Position numbers and translations under genes: made by a program
Notes under the pieces: model-generated
What the model saw: only the letters and a program-made list of their open reading frames with translations
What the model was told of the DNA's origin: nothing
The model's database searches: none
From: JAKAGZ01 sp963772675
GTDB lineage: Bacteria; Bacteroidota; Ignavibacteria; Ignavibacteriales; Ignavibacteriaceae
Direction: 5' to 3'
DNA: 64,000 nucleotides
NCBI GenBank assembly: GCA_963772675.1
Contig: CAVYYF010000011.1
Coordinates: 186,001 to 250,000 of the forward strand
Shown here: one piece after another, positions 1 to 10,407 of the stretch
How the letters are laid out: every line of letters starts with the position of its first letter
Position numbering within the stretch: the stretch's first letter is position 1

Positions 1-69
1 CTTATGGAAAAGTTGTACTTCCCATTGGGTGATTCATTTTATCATAATATAAAGGTTAGGAGTTGAACT

Positions 70-2121
70 ATGGCTGTTAAAAAAACCACTAAAAAAATCG
101 TAAAGTCTAATGATGCAGTATCCGAATCCCAGATTGCGGTTCACTGGAAAGAAGAAGGTTACTTTAAACCTACAGCAAGTTTTAAAGCTCAGGCTAACGT
201 AAAAGATAATAAAATTTTTAATCGTTTCAGCATTAAAAAATTTCCTGATTGCTTTAAAGAGTATGCTGATATGCTTGACTGGTATAAGCCATATAAGAAG
301 GTATTAGACTCCAGTAATCCTCCGTTTTTTAAATGGTTTACTGGCGGTAAAATAAATGCTTCATATAATTGTATAGACAGGCATCTGGATAAATACAAAA
401 ATAAAACTGCAATTCATTTTGTGCCGGAACCTGAGGATGAATCAATTCAGCATATAACTTTTCAGGAACTTTATGTTAGAGTTAATGAATTTGCATCTTT
501 ATTGAAGGATTTCTGTGGTGTAAAACCCGGCGATACAGTAACGCTTCATATGCCGATGATTCCCGAAATTGCAATTGCAATGCTTGCCTGTGCACGAATC
601 GGAGCAATTCATTCACAGGTATTTTCTGGCTTTTCCGGAAAAGCATGCGGCGAAAGAGTTGCTGATGCCAGAAGTAAAGTGTTGATCACAGCAGATTCAT
701 ATTACAGGGCGGGAAATCTTATCGATCATAAAGAAAAAGCTGATGTTGCTTATGAAGAAGCATTAAAGGGCGGCCAGGAAATTGAGAAGGTTCTGATATT
801 CGAACGCTATCCTGGGAAATATTCAGCAAAAACACCCCTCGTGGAAGGCCGTGATTTTCTAGTTAACGATGTAATTAAAAAATACTACCATCAAAAAGTT
901 GAGCCGGAGCAGCTTAAATCCGAAGACACACTATTTATTATGTATACTTCAGGATCAACTGGTAAACCTAAAGGTGCACAGCATTCAATAGGCGGATATA
1001 TGTCTTATGTAACCGGTACATCAAAGTATATTCAGGATATTCATCCCGAAGATGTTTACTGGTGTATGGCTGATATAGGATGGATTACAGGACACTCTTA
1101 TATTATTTACGGTCCTCTGGCTCTTGCTGCATCTTCAGTAATATTTGAAGGAGTTCCTACTTATCCTGATGCAGGAAGACCATGGCGTGTTGCAGAAGAA
1201 CTTAATGTAAATATTTTCCATACTTCTCCTACTGCAATTCGTGCTTTGCGCAGAGTTGGTCCTGATGAACCTGCAAAGTATAATTATCATTTCAAACATA
1301 TGACCACAGTTGGGGAACCAATTGAACCGGAAGTATGGAGATGGTACTATAACGTTGTCGGAAAAAAGAAGGCTGCTATTGTTGATACCTGGTGGCAGAC
1401 TGAAACAGGAGGTTTTCTGTGCTCAACAGTGCCTGGAATTCATAATATGAAACCAGGAAGTGCAGGCCCTGGTGTTCCAGGTATTTATCCGATAATTTTT
1501 GATGACGATGGAAAGCCACTTCCTGCAGGTTCAAACAAAGCAGGTAATATTTGTATTCAAAATCCATGGCCGGGTAGAATGCTTACCATCTGGGGTGACG
1601 ATGATAGATTTGTAAGGCAATACTATGCACGCTATAATAAAAATCCAAAAAGTAAAAAATGGCAGGACTGGCCTTACTTTGCGGGTGACGGCGCAGTAGA
1701 AGCACCGGATGGTTATTTCAGAATTCTTGGCCGAATTGATGATGTTATTAATGTTGCTGGTCATCGGCTTGGAACAAAGGAACTGGAATCTGCTGCTTTA
1801 ATGTGCCAGGAAGTTGGTGAAGCTGCTGTCGTTCCTGTTGCAGATCCGATCAAGGGAAAAATTCCTCATATATTTGTTTCCTTAAAACCGGGGATTACTG
1901 GCAGTCCAGAAATACAGCAGAAAATTTCCGATACTCTTGCAGAGGAGATCGGACCTATCGCTAAACCTGGTAAGGTTTGGATTGTTTCTGATATGCCCAA
2001 AACCCGTTCAGGGAAGATTATGAGAAGAATATTATCCGCTGTTGCTAATAAGCAAGATGTCGGGGACATCACCACTCTTGCAAATCCGCAGGTTGTGGAA
2101 GAAATAAAAAATTTAGCATAA
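70..2121 (+). CDS. acs: Acetyl-CoA synthetase (AMP-forming)
   Basis: Activates acetate to acetyl-CoA through acetyl-AMP in the cytoplasm. The 683-residue protein is slightly longer than the usual ~650. It has the ANL-family P-loop YTSGSTGKPKG at residues ~292-302, the hinge region near GRIDDVINVAGHRLGT, and the C-terminal catalytic lysine in PKTRSGKIMRR (Lys649). That lysine is the one reversibly acetylated in Salmonella and Bacillus Acs. The ATG follows AGGAG with good spacing, and a strong terminator follows the stop. The next three genes are homologues of the machinery that acetylates and deacetylates this lysine, so post-translational control by its neighbours is very likely (inference). 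Confidence 0.96.
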   Translation: MAVKKTTKKIVKSNDAVSESQIAVHWKEEGYFKPTASFKAQANVKDNKIFNRFSIKKFPDCFKEYADMLDWYKPYKKVLDSSNPPFFKWFTGGKINASYNCIDRHLDKYKNKTAIHFVPEPEDESIQHITFQELYVRVNEFASLLKDFCGVKPGDTVTLHMPMIPEIAIAMLACARIGAIHSQVFSGFSGKACGERVADARSKVLITADSYYRAGNLIDHKEKADVAYEEALKGGQEIEKVLIFERYPGKYSAKTPLVEGRDFLVNDVIKKYYHQKVEPEQLKSEDTLFIMYTSGSTGKPKGAQHSIGGYMSYVTGTSKYIQDIHPEDVYWCMADIGWITGHSYIIYGPLALAASSVIFEGVPTYPDAGRPWRVAEELNVNIFHTSPTAIRALRRVGPDEPAKYNYHFKHMTTVGEPIEPEVWRWYYNVVGKKKAAIVDTWWQTETGGFLCSTVPGIHNMKPGSAGPGVPGIYPIIFDDDGKPLPAGSNKAGNICIQNPWPGRMLTIWGDDDRFVRQYYARYNKNPKSKKWQDWPYFAGDGAVEAPDGYFRILGRIDDVINVAGHRLGTKELESAALMCQEVGEAAVVPVADPIKGKIPHIFVSLKPGITGSPEIQQKISDTLAEEIGPIAKPGKVWIVSDMPKTRSGKIMRRILSAVANKQDVGDITTLANPQVVEEIKNLA

Positions 2122-2131
2122 GCTGATTTTT

Positions 2132-2171
2132 AAATGGAGGTTCTTAAATTTGTTTTGAGCCTCCATTTTTT
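2132..2171 (+). terminator. Rho-independent terminator after acs
   Basis: The stem AAATGGAGG pairs with CCTCCATTT across a ~19-base loop, and the 3' arm runs into a run of six T. It lies 11 bases past the acs stop, so the downstream acu-like genes probably have their own promoter or depend on read-through. Confidence 0.85.
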
Positions 2172-2218
2172 ATATATATTCCTTTACTGATCTATTTATT
2201 TGGTGGAAGAAGAGTTTT

Positions 2219-4630
2219 ATGTTCCGAATTATACCGGAAGGACTGGAATATCATGAACATGTCTTATTAAAAGATGGTCAGGGGATATTTCTAAAACCAG
2301 CCACAGAAAAAGATATACCAATTGTTAGTTCATTTATGAAACGCCTTTCGAGAGAAAGTTTACGGATGCGTTTTATGGCCTCCATTGCCGAGGTATCACA
2401 AAACCTGATTAAAGATCTTTGCAATGGGGATTTCAAACAAAACGGATGCCTGCTTGCAATCACCGGCGAAAGAAAAAGTGTTAAAGTTATTGGTCTGGGA
2501 AACTACGTTGCTGTTGGAAATGGACATACTGCAGAAGTTGCATTTCTAATAGAAGATAAATATCAGGGACGCGGAATTAGTACCATATTGCTTGAAAGGC
2601 TTGCAGGTTTAGCAGCAGCAAATGGATTTATTGATTTTGAAGCGGAAGTTCTTCCTGATAATCAGCCGATGATGAATGTTTTTAAGAGTTCCGGCTTTGA
2701 AAAACACAGGGTCTGGAGTTCTGACACGGTGCATTTTGAATTGCCTGTAAAAGGAGGCGCACAAACCTGGGAAATAGCACAATTGCGCGAGAGAATAGCA
2801 GTTGCGAATTCCTTAAGCCCTCTTTTGCATCCCAAAACTATTGCTGTTATAGGTGTATCCCGTGATCCATCGTCAATTGGAAACCTGGTTTTTAAAAATA
2901 TTTTAAATGCTGGTTTTAATGGAGAAGTATTTCCTGTGAATCCACAAGCAGATTCAATAGATGGAATGAAAGCCTACTCATCTTCAAAAGAGCTTCCAAA
3001 GAAAATAGATCTTGCGGTTATTGCTGTAAAAGCGGAAAAGGTTTTTGAAGTAGCCCAAGAAGCAATTGATGCAGGAGTGAAGGGTCTCGTTGTTGTTTCT
3101 GCAGGATTTTCGGATGCTGGCGAAGAAGGAAAAGAAAGACAAAAAAAACTTTTTGAACTCGTAAGAGCGAACGGTGTTAGGTTGTTGGGACCAAGTTGTC
3201 TTGGCCTAATGAATACAAACCAGAATATAAAACTAAATGCCAGTCTGGCAAGTGAAATAATGATTCCCGGACAAACAGGATTCTTTTCACATTCTGCTGC
3301 TCTCGGACTTGTAATTTTGGAGTATGCAAAAGAAAAGGGATTGGGGTTTACTACTTTTGTTTCTGCAGGTAACAGGGCCGACGTTTCCGGGAATGATTTA
3401 TTGCTTTACTGGGAAGAAGATCCGGAAACAAAAATCGCTATTCTTTATCTTGAAACCTTTGGTAACCCGAGAAGATTTGTTCGCATTGCAAGAAGAATGT
3501 CATATAAAAAGCCGATTCTATGTGTGAAGGGTGCGAGGAGTTTTATTGGTAAAAAAACTGTAGCTGCAAAAAGCGGAACCTATTCTGCGGGAGAAAGGGA
3601 AGTAGAAGCACTCTTTCAACAAACCGGAATTATTTTAGCTCCAAACCTTGAAGATATTTTTGACGTAGCTGTTGTACTTGCTCATCAACCATTGCCAAAG
3701 GGAAATCGTGTAAGTATAATTGCTAATTCTTCCGGGATGGCTACTATTTTTGCAGATGCCTGTGAAACGAATGAATTGGAAATCAATGAGCCGGGTGTTA
3801 TTGATCTTGGAGCTTTTACCTCTCCTGATAATTATGAAGACGCTGTTTTTAAGGCACATCTATCAGATAAAGTTGACAGTTTATTAATTGGTTTTGCCTG
3901 TGTAGGAAACTGTGACACTGATATGTTTGCTGATGCAATCAAGAAAGGAATCAGTAAAGCCGAAAAACAAACAGGCCAAAAGAAACCCGTTCTGCTTTGT
4001 CTGATGGGGGCTGTGGGAACCATTTCATTAGTTGATGAAAATATTAATGATCATCGCAAATTTCCTTCATTTAGATTTCCTGAATTAGCTGTAAACGCAT
4101 TGGGACGAATAGTCCGTTATGTAGATTTTAAAAAGCGACCTTTGGGAGATTTAATTTGGTATAATAAAGTCGATGCATCAAAAGCCCGGCAGCTCGTTCA
4201 GAAAACATTATCAGAAAAAATTTCAGTAGATCAAGTTGTTAGCTTAGACAAGAAAACAACTACGGAGTTGTTGAAGTGTTTCGGAATAAAAACAACCAGC
4301 GATAAGCATTCACATCTTGATATAGTAAATGTAAAAATTAAACCGGATCCTTTATTCGGGCCCCTGCTGGAAATAAAAGTTCCGGACTTTGATACTATTT
4401 TACGGATAACTCCAATTACAGACAGAGATCTTGAAGAGACTTTGCAGCAAATTCGTTGCAATAAAGAAAGTGGGCTAAGTCAGACACTTGGCAAATTTTC
4501 CCAAATGATTGAGGAAATACCGTGGCTATGGGAACTGGATGCTAAAGTTGTTCTTGACAATAAACCTTTATTGATTTCAGATGTTTCAATAAAAATTAAA
4601 ACTGGTAGAATTGAAAGACCAAATTATTAA
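2219..4630 (+). CDS. GNAT acetyltransferase fused to a degenerate NDP-forming acyl-CoA synthetase (Pat/AcuA-like)
   Basis: Probable protein lysine acetyltransferase acting on Acs. Residues ~15-180 form a GNAT domain with the acetyl-CoA loop QGRG at 116-119. Residues ~195-300 are a CoA-binding Rossmann domain (IAVIGVSRDPSSIGN), and ~320-480 a succinyl-CoA-ligase-like domain. The phosphohistidine of true ADP-forming synthetases, normally in SSHTG, is replaced by lysine (AAKSG, ~residue 451). The ATP-grasp part is shortened, keeping only its end (DPLFGPLLEIK, ITPITDRDLEE). The synthetase half is therefore probably a regulatory acyl-CoA or nucleotide sensor, as proposed for Salmonella Pat, where the GNAT is at the C-terminus rather than the N-terminus as here. 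It lies between acs and acuB-acuC, matching the Bacillus acuABC arrangement. Confidence 0.88.
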   Translation: MFRIIPEGLEYHEHVLLKDGQGIFLKPATEKDIPIVSSFMKRLSRESLRMRFMASIAEVSQNLIKDLCNGDFKQNGCLLAITGERKSVKVIGLGNYVAVGNGHTAEVAFLIEDKYQGRGISTILLERLAGLAAANGFIDFEAEVLPDNQPMMNVFKSSGFEKHRVWSSDTVHFELPVKGGAQTWEIAQLRERIAVANSLSPLLHPKTIAVIGVSRDPSSIGNLVFKNILNAGFNGEVFPVNPQADSIDGMKAYSSSKELPKKIDLAVIAVKAEKVFEVAQEAIDAGVKGLVVVSAGFSDAGEEGKERQKKLFELVRANGVRLLGPSCLGLMNTNQNIKLNASLASEIMIPGQTGFFSHSAALGLVILEYAKEKGLGFTTFVSAGNRADVSGNDLLLYWEEDPETKIAILYLETFGNPRRFVRIARRMSYKKPILCVKGARSFIGKKTVAAKSGTYSAGEREVEALFQQTGIILAPNLEDIFDVAVVLAHQPLPKGNRVSIIANSSGMATIFADACETNELEINEPGVIDLGAFTSPDNYEDAVFKAHLSDKVDSLLIGFACVGNCDTDMFADAIKKGISKAEKQTGQKKPVLLCLMGAVGTISLVDENINDHRKFPSFRFPELAVNALGRIVRYVDFKKRPLGDLIWYNKVDASKARQLVQKTLSEKISVDQVVSLDKKTTTELLKCFGIKTTSDKHSHLDIVNVKIKPDPLFGPLLEIKVPDFDTILRITPITDRDLEETLQQIRCNKESGLSQTLGKFSQMIEEIPWLWELDAKVVLDNKPLLISDVSIKIKTGRIERPNY

Positions 4631-4653
4631 TAATAAAACCCGGGGGATTTGTT

Positions 4654-5283
4654 ATGTTAATTGTTGAAATAATGAAGCCCGACCCTATTACTATTTCGGA
4701 CAAAACAAAATTAAATGACGCTTACAAGTTGATGCTCGAAAGGGGGATCAGGCATCTGCCTGTTATTAAGAACTGGAAGATTGTGGGATTAGTTACGGAC
4801 AGGGATTTGAGGCTTGCTACAAGTAAACTTACCAAGCATCCATTTAAGCCAGATACTGAAGTTGGAAAAATGATGAGTCATCCTGTTAATACAATAAGTC
4901 CAAACGATCCCGTTGAAAGAGCTGCACAAATCATGAGGGAAATGAAGATCGGTTGTTTGCCTGTTGTTGAAGATAATCAGCTTGTTGGAATTGTTACGGT
5001 TACTGATCTTCTTGATGCGTTGTTAATGCTGACAGGAGTTCAAAGACCATCGGGCAGACTTGATGTGCGCCTGCCTGACAAACCCGGTGAACTTGCCAGA
5101 CTAACTGCATTGCTTGCCGAACGAAAATTAAATATTCATTCAATACTAACTTACCCGGATAAGGAAGGTAAAATAAGGCTCGTTTTAAGAATAGGCACTA
5201 TTGAAATTAAAATGATAGCTGAAATAATCTGCAATGCCGGTTTCGAGGTAATCTGGCCTTTACATATTGCATGTGTAAAATAA
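4654..5283 (+). CDS. acuB: CBS-CBS-ACT protein AcuB
   Basis: A 209-residue cytoplasmic protein with two CBS domains (residues ~7-60 and ~75-130; PDPITISD, RHLPVI, VTDRDLR, GCLPVV, VTVTDLLDALL) followed by an ACT-like domain (~137-205, beginning RLDVRLPDKPGELARL). This is the layout of Bacillus AcuB, which is encoded with the Acs acetyltransferase AcuA and deacetylase AcuC and whose biochemical role is still unclear. CBS pairs usually bind adenine nucleotides, so it could report AMP/ATP charge to the Acs modification cycle (inference). It starts 23 bases after the acetyltransferase gene, behind a GGGGGA Shine-Dalgarno, and its end overlaps acuC by 13 bases. Confidence 0.9.
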   Translation: MLIVEIMKPDPITISDKTKLNDAYKLMLERGIRHLPVIKNWKIVGLVTDRDLRLATSKLTKHPFKPDTEVGKMMSHPVNTISPNDPVERAAQIMREMKIGCLPVVEDNQLVGIVTVTDLLDALLMLTGVQRPSGRLDVRLPDKPGELARLTALLAERKLNIHSILTYPDKEGKIRLVLRIGTIEIKMIAEIICNAGFEVIWPLHIACVK

Positions 5284-6403
5284 TATATCACCCTAAATAT
5301 AATCTTTACGATCTTGGAAAAGGGCATCCTTTCAATCCAATAAGAGTTGAAATGATGCTTGATCTTCTGAAAGAACTAGGATATTCCGTTGAGACTGTAA
5401 CGCCGGAACCAATAGCTCCTGAAATGCTCTTTACTATTCACGATGAAAATTATGTTAAAACTATTGAGGCTTTGAGCAGGGGGGAAAAAAATGCCGAAGC
5501 GGAAAAATATGGTCTCGGCACTATTGATAATCCTGTTGCTTTACGAATGGCTGAGGGCGCAAGGTATCAAACAGGCGGAACATTGCTTGCCGCAAAATTA
5601 CTTCTTGAAGAAAAAGAAAAAAAAGTTTTGCAGCTTGGCGGAGGCTTTCATCATGCTCACAAAAATCTTGCATCAGGGTTTTGTATCTATAACGACCTGG
5701 CACTTGCTATTAAAGAAATGACCAATCACGATTGGCACGTGGCTTATATTGATATCGACGTTCACCACGCAGACGGAGTACAGGAAATATTTTATACGGA
5801 TGATAAGGTGATGACAATTTCACTACATGAGTCAGGGGAATTTTTATTTCCTGGAACCGGTTGGATTCACGAACTTGGACATGGGATGGGAAAGCTTTAA
5901 AACTAAATTTGCCTCTCGATCCCTTTACTGAAGGTGATTCTTACATTGAAGTTATGGATGGAATTTTCGAGCCGGCTCTAAGGTGGTATAAACCGGATGC
6001 ACTCGTGGTTATGGTCGGCGCTGATGCACATTTTTCAGATCCTCTTGCGGATTTGATGCTTACTACTTTGGATTATGAAAAAATATTCAAAAAAATTTTA
6101 GGCTATGCTGATAGATATTCCAACGGCAGAATAATGTTTACTCTTGGCGGCGGTTATTCAATAACGGCAACACCACGGATATGGGCACTCTTATATTTGT
6201 TAATTGTCGACCGGCAAATTCCCGAAAGACTTCCCGAAAAATGGAGGAAAAAATGGAGTGAAAGAATCGGAACCGAACTTCCGGAATTTCTGCATGATAT
6301 TCTTCCTGCTTATGAACCAATACCCAGGAAAGGAGAAATTGAAAAAAATAATAGGGACCTCATTCGTAGGATAAAAGACTCAGTGGTACAATACTGGATT
6401 TAG
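5271..6403 (+). CDS. acuC: Class I/II HDAC-family deacetylase AcuC (one frameshift in this sequence)
   Basis: Zinc-dependent lysine deacetylase, expected to reactivate acetylated Acs. The first part carries GGGFHHAH (paired catalytic histidines) and YIDIDVHHADGVQ (metal ligands); the second carries VGADAHFSDPLADL (third ligand) and the TLGGGYS turn. The frame breaks near 5885-5900, after PGTGWIHELGHGMGK, and resumes as ALKLNLPLDPF one frame back. Adding one base restores a continuous ~377-residue protein of normal AcuC length. The ATG overlaps the acuB stop region, indicating translational coupling. Because every catalytic motif survives, I read the frameshift as a sequence error rather than a pseudogene. 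Confidence 0.88.
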
Positions 6404-6513
6404 TCTTTAAGCTAAAAAACCTTCCATCATAAATTCTAACCACTCACTCAGAAATATGTAACTTTTTGCTTGTCGGTTTTTTAATATAGAACAATCAAAA
6501 ACCTTAACTATTT

Positions 6514-8388
6514 ATGAGGATTTTAGTGAAAAAAGTAGCCTTTTTAGAACTTTTGGTGCTTTCTGCACTGGTTATATTCAGTTGTAAGAATAACAAAGAT
6601 ATTCCTACCACGAAGGGTGACATTTTAACTTTCAGGAATAACAATTCACACACCGGTACATTTACAACTGATGATAATAAACAATCTGATGGTTTTAATT
6701 GGATATTTAAAACCAACGGGCCAATCAGGTCCACTCCAGCAGTTTTTAATGGAGTAGTTTTTTTCGGAAGCTCTGACGAAAATTTTTATGCTGTTGACCT
6801 GAACTCAGGAAATGAAAAATGGAAATATGAAGCGGGCGGATCAGTAACTTCATCAGCTTCAATTTTGGGGGATAGAATATTTTTCAGTAGTCGCAACGGA
6901 TACTTATATGCATTGAACTTAAATTCCGGAAAAGAAAGTTGGAAGGTTAATCTCGGTAAAGATCTTCCCTACGCCTGGGGATTTGATTATTACTTATCAT
7001 CACCAGTGGTAGAAAATAATAATATTTATATCGGAAGTGGTAACGGGAAATTTTATTCAATAGATGCAAGCGATGGAAAAGTGAACTGGAAATTTAATTG
7101 TGGCTCGAGGATAAGAACTACAGCAGCAGTAAGTGAAAAGTTTATTTTGTTTGGTGATATGGACGGTAGATTTTATGCCCTTTATAAAAATAGCGGCTTG
7201 CAGGCATGGAAGTTTGAGGTTGAAGGTATAAAGTATGATAATTCTAAATTTGGATTTGATAGAAAATCTATTATGAGTTCGGCAGCAGTTTCCGGAAATA
7301 ATGTAGTGTTCGGAAGCCGCGACGGTAATTTATATAATATAGATATTCAAACAGGGAAGGAAATATGGAAAGTTAGTCACGGAACGTCCTGGATAATCAC
7401 GTCTCCGGCAATTTATAACAGTGTTGTTTATGAAGGAAGTTCTGATGCAAGGTTTGAGCAAGCCGTTGATTTAAAAACAGGAAAAGAGATATGGAAGACA
7501 AATTCAAAACAGGCAGTCTGGTCTTCTCCTGCAGTTACAAGTAACTCTGTTTATTTTGGAGATTTTTCCGGCACTTTATTCGCACTTGATCCGAAAACCG
7601 GGAAGGAAAAGTGGAACAATAATTTAATGGATTGTTTTATAGCTTCGTCCCCGGTTGTAGTGGAGAACAAAATAATCATAGGGGGTGACGATGGAAATCT
7701 CTATTGCATAAATGGTACTAATAAAATTAATAATGCAAAAAATATTAATCGTGCAGTGTATTGGGAAGAGAGTAAATCCTTTAATTGGTTTCATAACGGA
7801 GTTGATGTAGCTATAAGAGATTATTTTAAATCCGGCGGTTACGAAGTACTTGATAAAAATTCACTTGCAAAATTTTTTAGCGATCAAATTAAATCTAAAT
7901 CCCGAAGTGTTGTCGTTTTCGCCTCCAATTACGTCCCTTTTACTGTCTTCGACGAAAAAGAAAATAATTTTCTTATAAATGATTATCTAACTAATAATGG
8001 CAAAGTTGTATTCCTTGGTGCAAATCCCCTGGGATATATTTATGATAAGAAAACCGGAAAACTAACAGGTATCGATTTTAGAATACCATCAAAAATCTTT
8101 GGAGTTAACTATGAGGGAGAGCTAACTGATGCTATGAAGGGGTGGTTTTATTCCTGCGTTACTCCCGAAGGAGAAAAATGGGGATTATCCGGATGGTGGG
8201 TGGGAATTGCATCTGTTGCTAAAAATCAGGTTAGCAAAGTTCTGGCTAAAGACGAAAATGGCAATGCAGCGGCCTGGGTTAAAAATTTTGGAGGACCGGA
8301 AGGGACTGGTCTCGTACAGCTATGGGTGAACAGGTCAATTCAGCAAGACTATTCTGCTATGAAAAATGCAGCAGAATATGGATTATAG
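6514..8388 (+). CDS. Lipoprotein with PQQ-type beta-propeller and an unidentified C-terminal domain
   Basis: The N-terminus is a lipoprotein signal (LVIFSC, lipidated Cys24, followed by KNNKD). Residues ~50-400 hold seven or eight propeller blades of the PQQ/BamB kind, each with a phrase like YAVDLNSGNEKWK or FALDPKTGKEKWN. Residues ~415-624 form a separate alpha/beta domain with hydrophobic strands (SVVVFAS, KVVFLGANPLGYI) that resembles GATase1/ThuA-like folds but that I cannot name. A GTG at 6526, five bases after GAGGA, is an equally good start and only removes four residues. BamB-like propellers usually scaffold protein complexes or bind polysaccharide; no ligand can be inferred. It stands alone between acuC and the subtilase. 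Confidence 0.8.
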   Translation: MRILVKKVAFLELLVLSALVIFSCKNNKDIPTTKGDILTFRNNNSHTGTFTTDDNKQSDGFNWIFKTNGPIRSTPAVFNGVVFFGSSDENFYAVDLNSGNEKWKYEAGGSVTSSASILGDRIFFSSRNGYLYALNLNSGKESWKVNLGKDLPYAWGFDYYLSSPVVENNNIYIGSGNGKFYSIDASDGKVNWKFNCGSRIRTTAAVSEKFILFGDMDGRFYALYKNSGLQAWKFEVEGIKYDNSKFGFDRKSIMSSAAVSGNNVVFGSRDGNLYNIDIQTGKEIWKVSHGTSWIITSPAIYNSVVYEGSSDARFEQAVDLKTGKEIWKTNSKQAVWSSPAVTSNSVYFGDFSGTLFALDPKTGKEKWNNNLMDCFIASSPVVVENKIIIGGDDGNLYCINGTNKINNAKNINRAVYWEESKSFNWFHNGVDVAIRDYFKSGGYEVLDKNSLAKFFSDQIKSKSRSVVVFASNYVPFTVFDEKENNFLINDYLTNNGKVVFLGANPLGYIYDKKTGKLTGIDFRIPSKIFGVNYEGELTDAMKGWFYSCVTPEGEKWGLSGWWVGIASVAKNQVSKVLAKDENGNAAAWVKNFGGPEGTGLVQLWVNRSIQQDYSAMKNAAEYGL

Positions 8389-8599
8389 TTAAATTTTGCA
8401 TTTTATAGAATAATTTAAGGCATCGTTTTTGAACTATAATTTAGTGGTACTTATTATTTTTTCTATATTTGATCCGTAGTCTTACAATTACGTTAGTTGT
8501 AACATTTTGAGTACGAAATAGTATAAAATTAATGAAAAATTTACTTGAAGTTTAACTTAAAATTATTATCTTAACGCTATATGAACTAATGCTTTGCCT

Positions 8600-10395
8600 A
8601 TGAAAAGAGTTGGGTTACTATTTTTTCTAATAATACTAAGTGTTTCCCTATTTGCGCAGGACTATTCCCGGAAATTTACTGATGGCCTGAATTACGAAAC
8701 AAGCAAAGTTTCAGATAATGATTCTGTACTTGTGTGGGTATTTTTTAAAGACAAAGGGAAATCACTTAGAAAATATTTTGAAGACCCATCGCTAGTTGTT
8801 AGCGAAGCTTCCCTCGAAAGGCGATCTCACGTTATTAAAAATGGTTCACTAATTGATCAGACTGACCTTCCCGTCAATAGAGATTATATAAAACAAATTC
8901 AAAAATTTGGTGTAAAAGTTAAGAACGCGACGAAATGGTTTAATGGTGTTTCAGGTTATGTTTTAAAGAGAAATCTAGATAAAATTGCCGCTCTCAGCTT
9001 TGTTAAAAAGGTTGATTTTGTCGGAAGATATATAAATAATGTAAAACCTATAATTGGTGAGAATAATAATCTACGGAGTAATTCTTTTCTGAACAAAAAT
9101 AGTATTGTTGCTCATACTTATGATTATGGACAATCTCTCGCAGAATTAGAACAGATTAAAGTTCCAGAAGTTCATGACATGGGTTATACAGGAAATGGAA
9201 TTATTATTTGCTTAATGGATGCAGGGGTGAGCAACCTGCAGCATGAAGTTTTCCAAAATATTCATATCCTTGACCAATATGATTTTGTAAATCATGATAG
9301 TGTAGTTGCAAATCAAGCCGATTCGGGAGATGGGTCCATGGCACGTGGACACTTGCTTTAATTGGGGGTTTTAAATCAGGTCAGTTAGTAGGTCCAGCTT
9401 TTGATGCGACTTATCTTTTAGCAAAAACAGAAAATACACAGAGCGAATCTTCAATTGAAGAAGATAACTGGATAGCCGCAGCCGAATGGGCGGATAGTTT
9501 AGGCGCGCAGGTTACTTCTACTTCTTTAGGTTATCGTTATGATTTTACTTCCGGAACGGGATATACCGCACAGGACATGAATGGACACACTGCCATAATT
9601 ACACTTGGTGCTGAAATGGCTGTGAGAAAAGGAATTGTAGTGGTTAATTCAGCAGGCAATGATGGAGATAAAGTAGATCAGAATACATTAAATGCTCCTG
9701 CGGATGGGGATAGTGTAATTGCTGTAGGTGCAGTTAATGTTTCCGGAACACGTGCATCGTTTAGTAGTTATGGCCCGACCGCAGACGGCAGAATAAAACC
9801 CGATGTTATGGCAGATGGTGTTGATAATTATATACCTATTGGGACTCCTGGAAATACTAGCGGTTACTTTTCTGGTGTTTATTCTGGAACATCTTTTAGC
9901 TGTCCACTAGTGGCAGGTGTTGCTGCTTTAATTCTGGAAGCACACCCAAACTGGACTCCGATGGAAGTTAGAGATGCTTTGAGAAATACGGCTTCTCAAA
10001 GCTCCAGCCCCGATAGTTTATATGGTTGGGGCATAATAAACGCTCAGGCCGCTATAGATTATAGTCCGACGGCAATAGATAACGATAAGGGAAATAAAAA
10101 CAAAAAAAATAATGTTCCTGATAATTATGAACTTGCACAAAACTTTCCTAATCCATTTAATCCCTCAACTACAATAAAATATGAAATAAAAGAAGGAGGT
10201 TATGTTACTCTAAACGTTTATAACCTGTTAGGGAACCTTGTTGCAACTCTGGTGGATGAAAATGAACCGGCCGGAACTTATTATGTTTCCTTTAATTCTA
10301 ATTCAGAAAAAAATCCACTTCCAAGCGGCGTTTATTTTTACAGGTTGCATGTGGGAGATTTTGTAGCGACTAAAAAGATGGTGATAATGAAGTAG
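8600..10395 (+). CDS. Secreted subtilisin-like serine protease with type IX secretion tail (one frameshift)
   Basis: The protein begins with a signal peptide (MKRVGLLFFLIILSVSLFAQ), then a propeptide-like segment (~residues 25-180). The S8 catalytic Asp207 sits in LMDAGV, the Ser in GTSFSCPLVAG. The catalytic His is recovered only by adding one C near 9336 (GDG-S-HGT-WTLALIGG), which also joins the two reading frames; the single missing base is in a short C run. The last ~85 residues form the sorting domain (NFPNPFNPSTTIKYEI to KKMVIMK) for export through the type IX system and attachment to the cell surface. The ATG at 8600 is preferred over a TTG two codons upstream. It converges on tetR with a 12-base gap. 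Confidence 0.9.
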
Positions 10396-10407
10396 TCTTA
10401 TTATTGA

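Noticed and set aside
8460..8510. A weak inverted repeat TTACAA-N9-TTGTAA upstream of the subtilase.
   Set aside because: Only six-base AT-rich arms, expected by chance in this composition.
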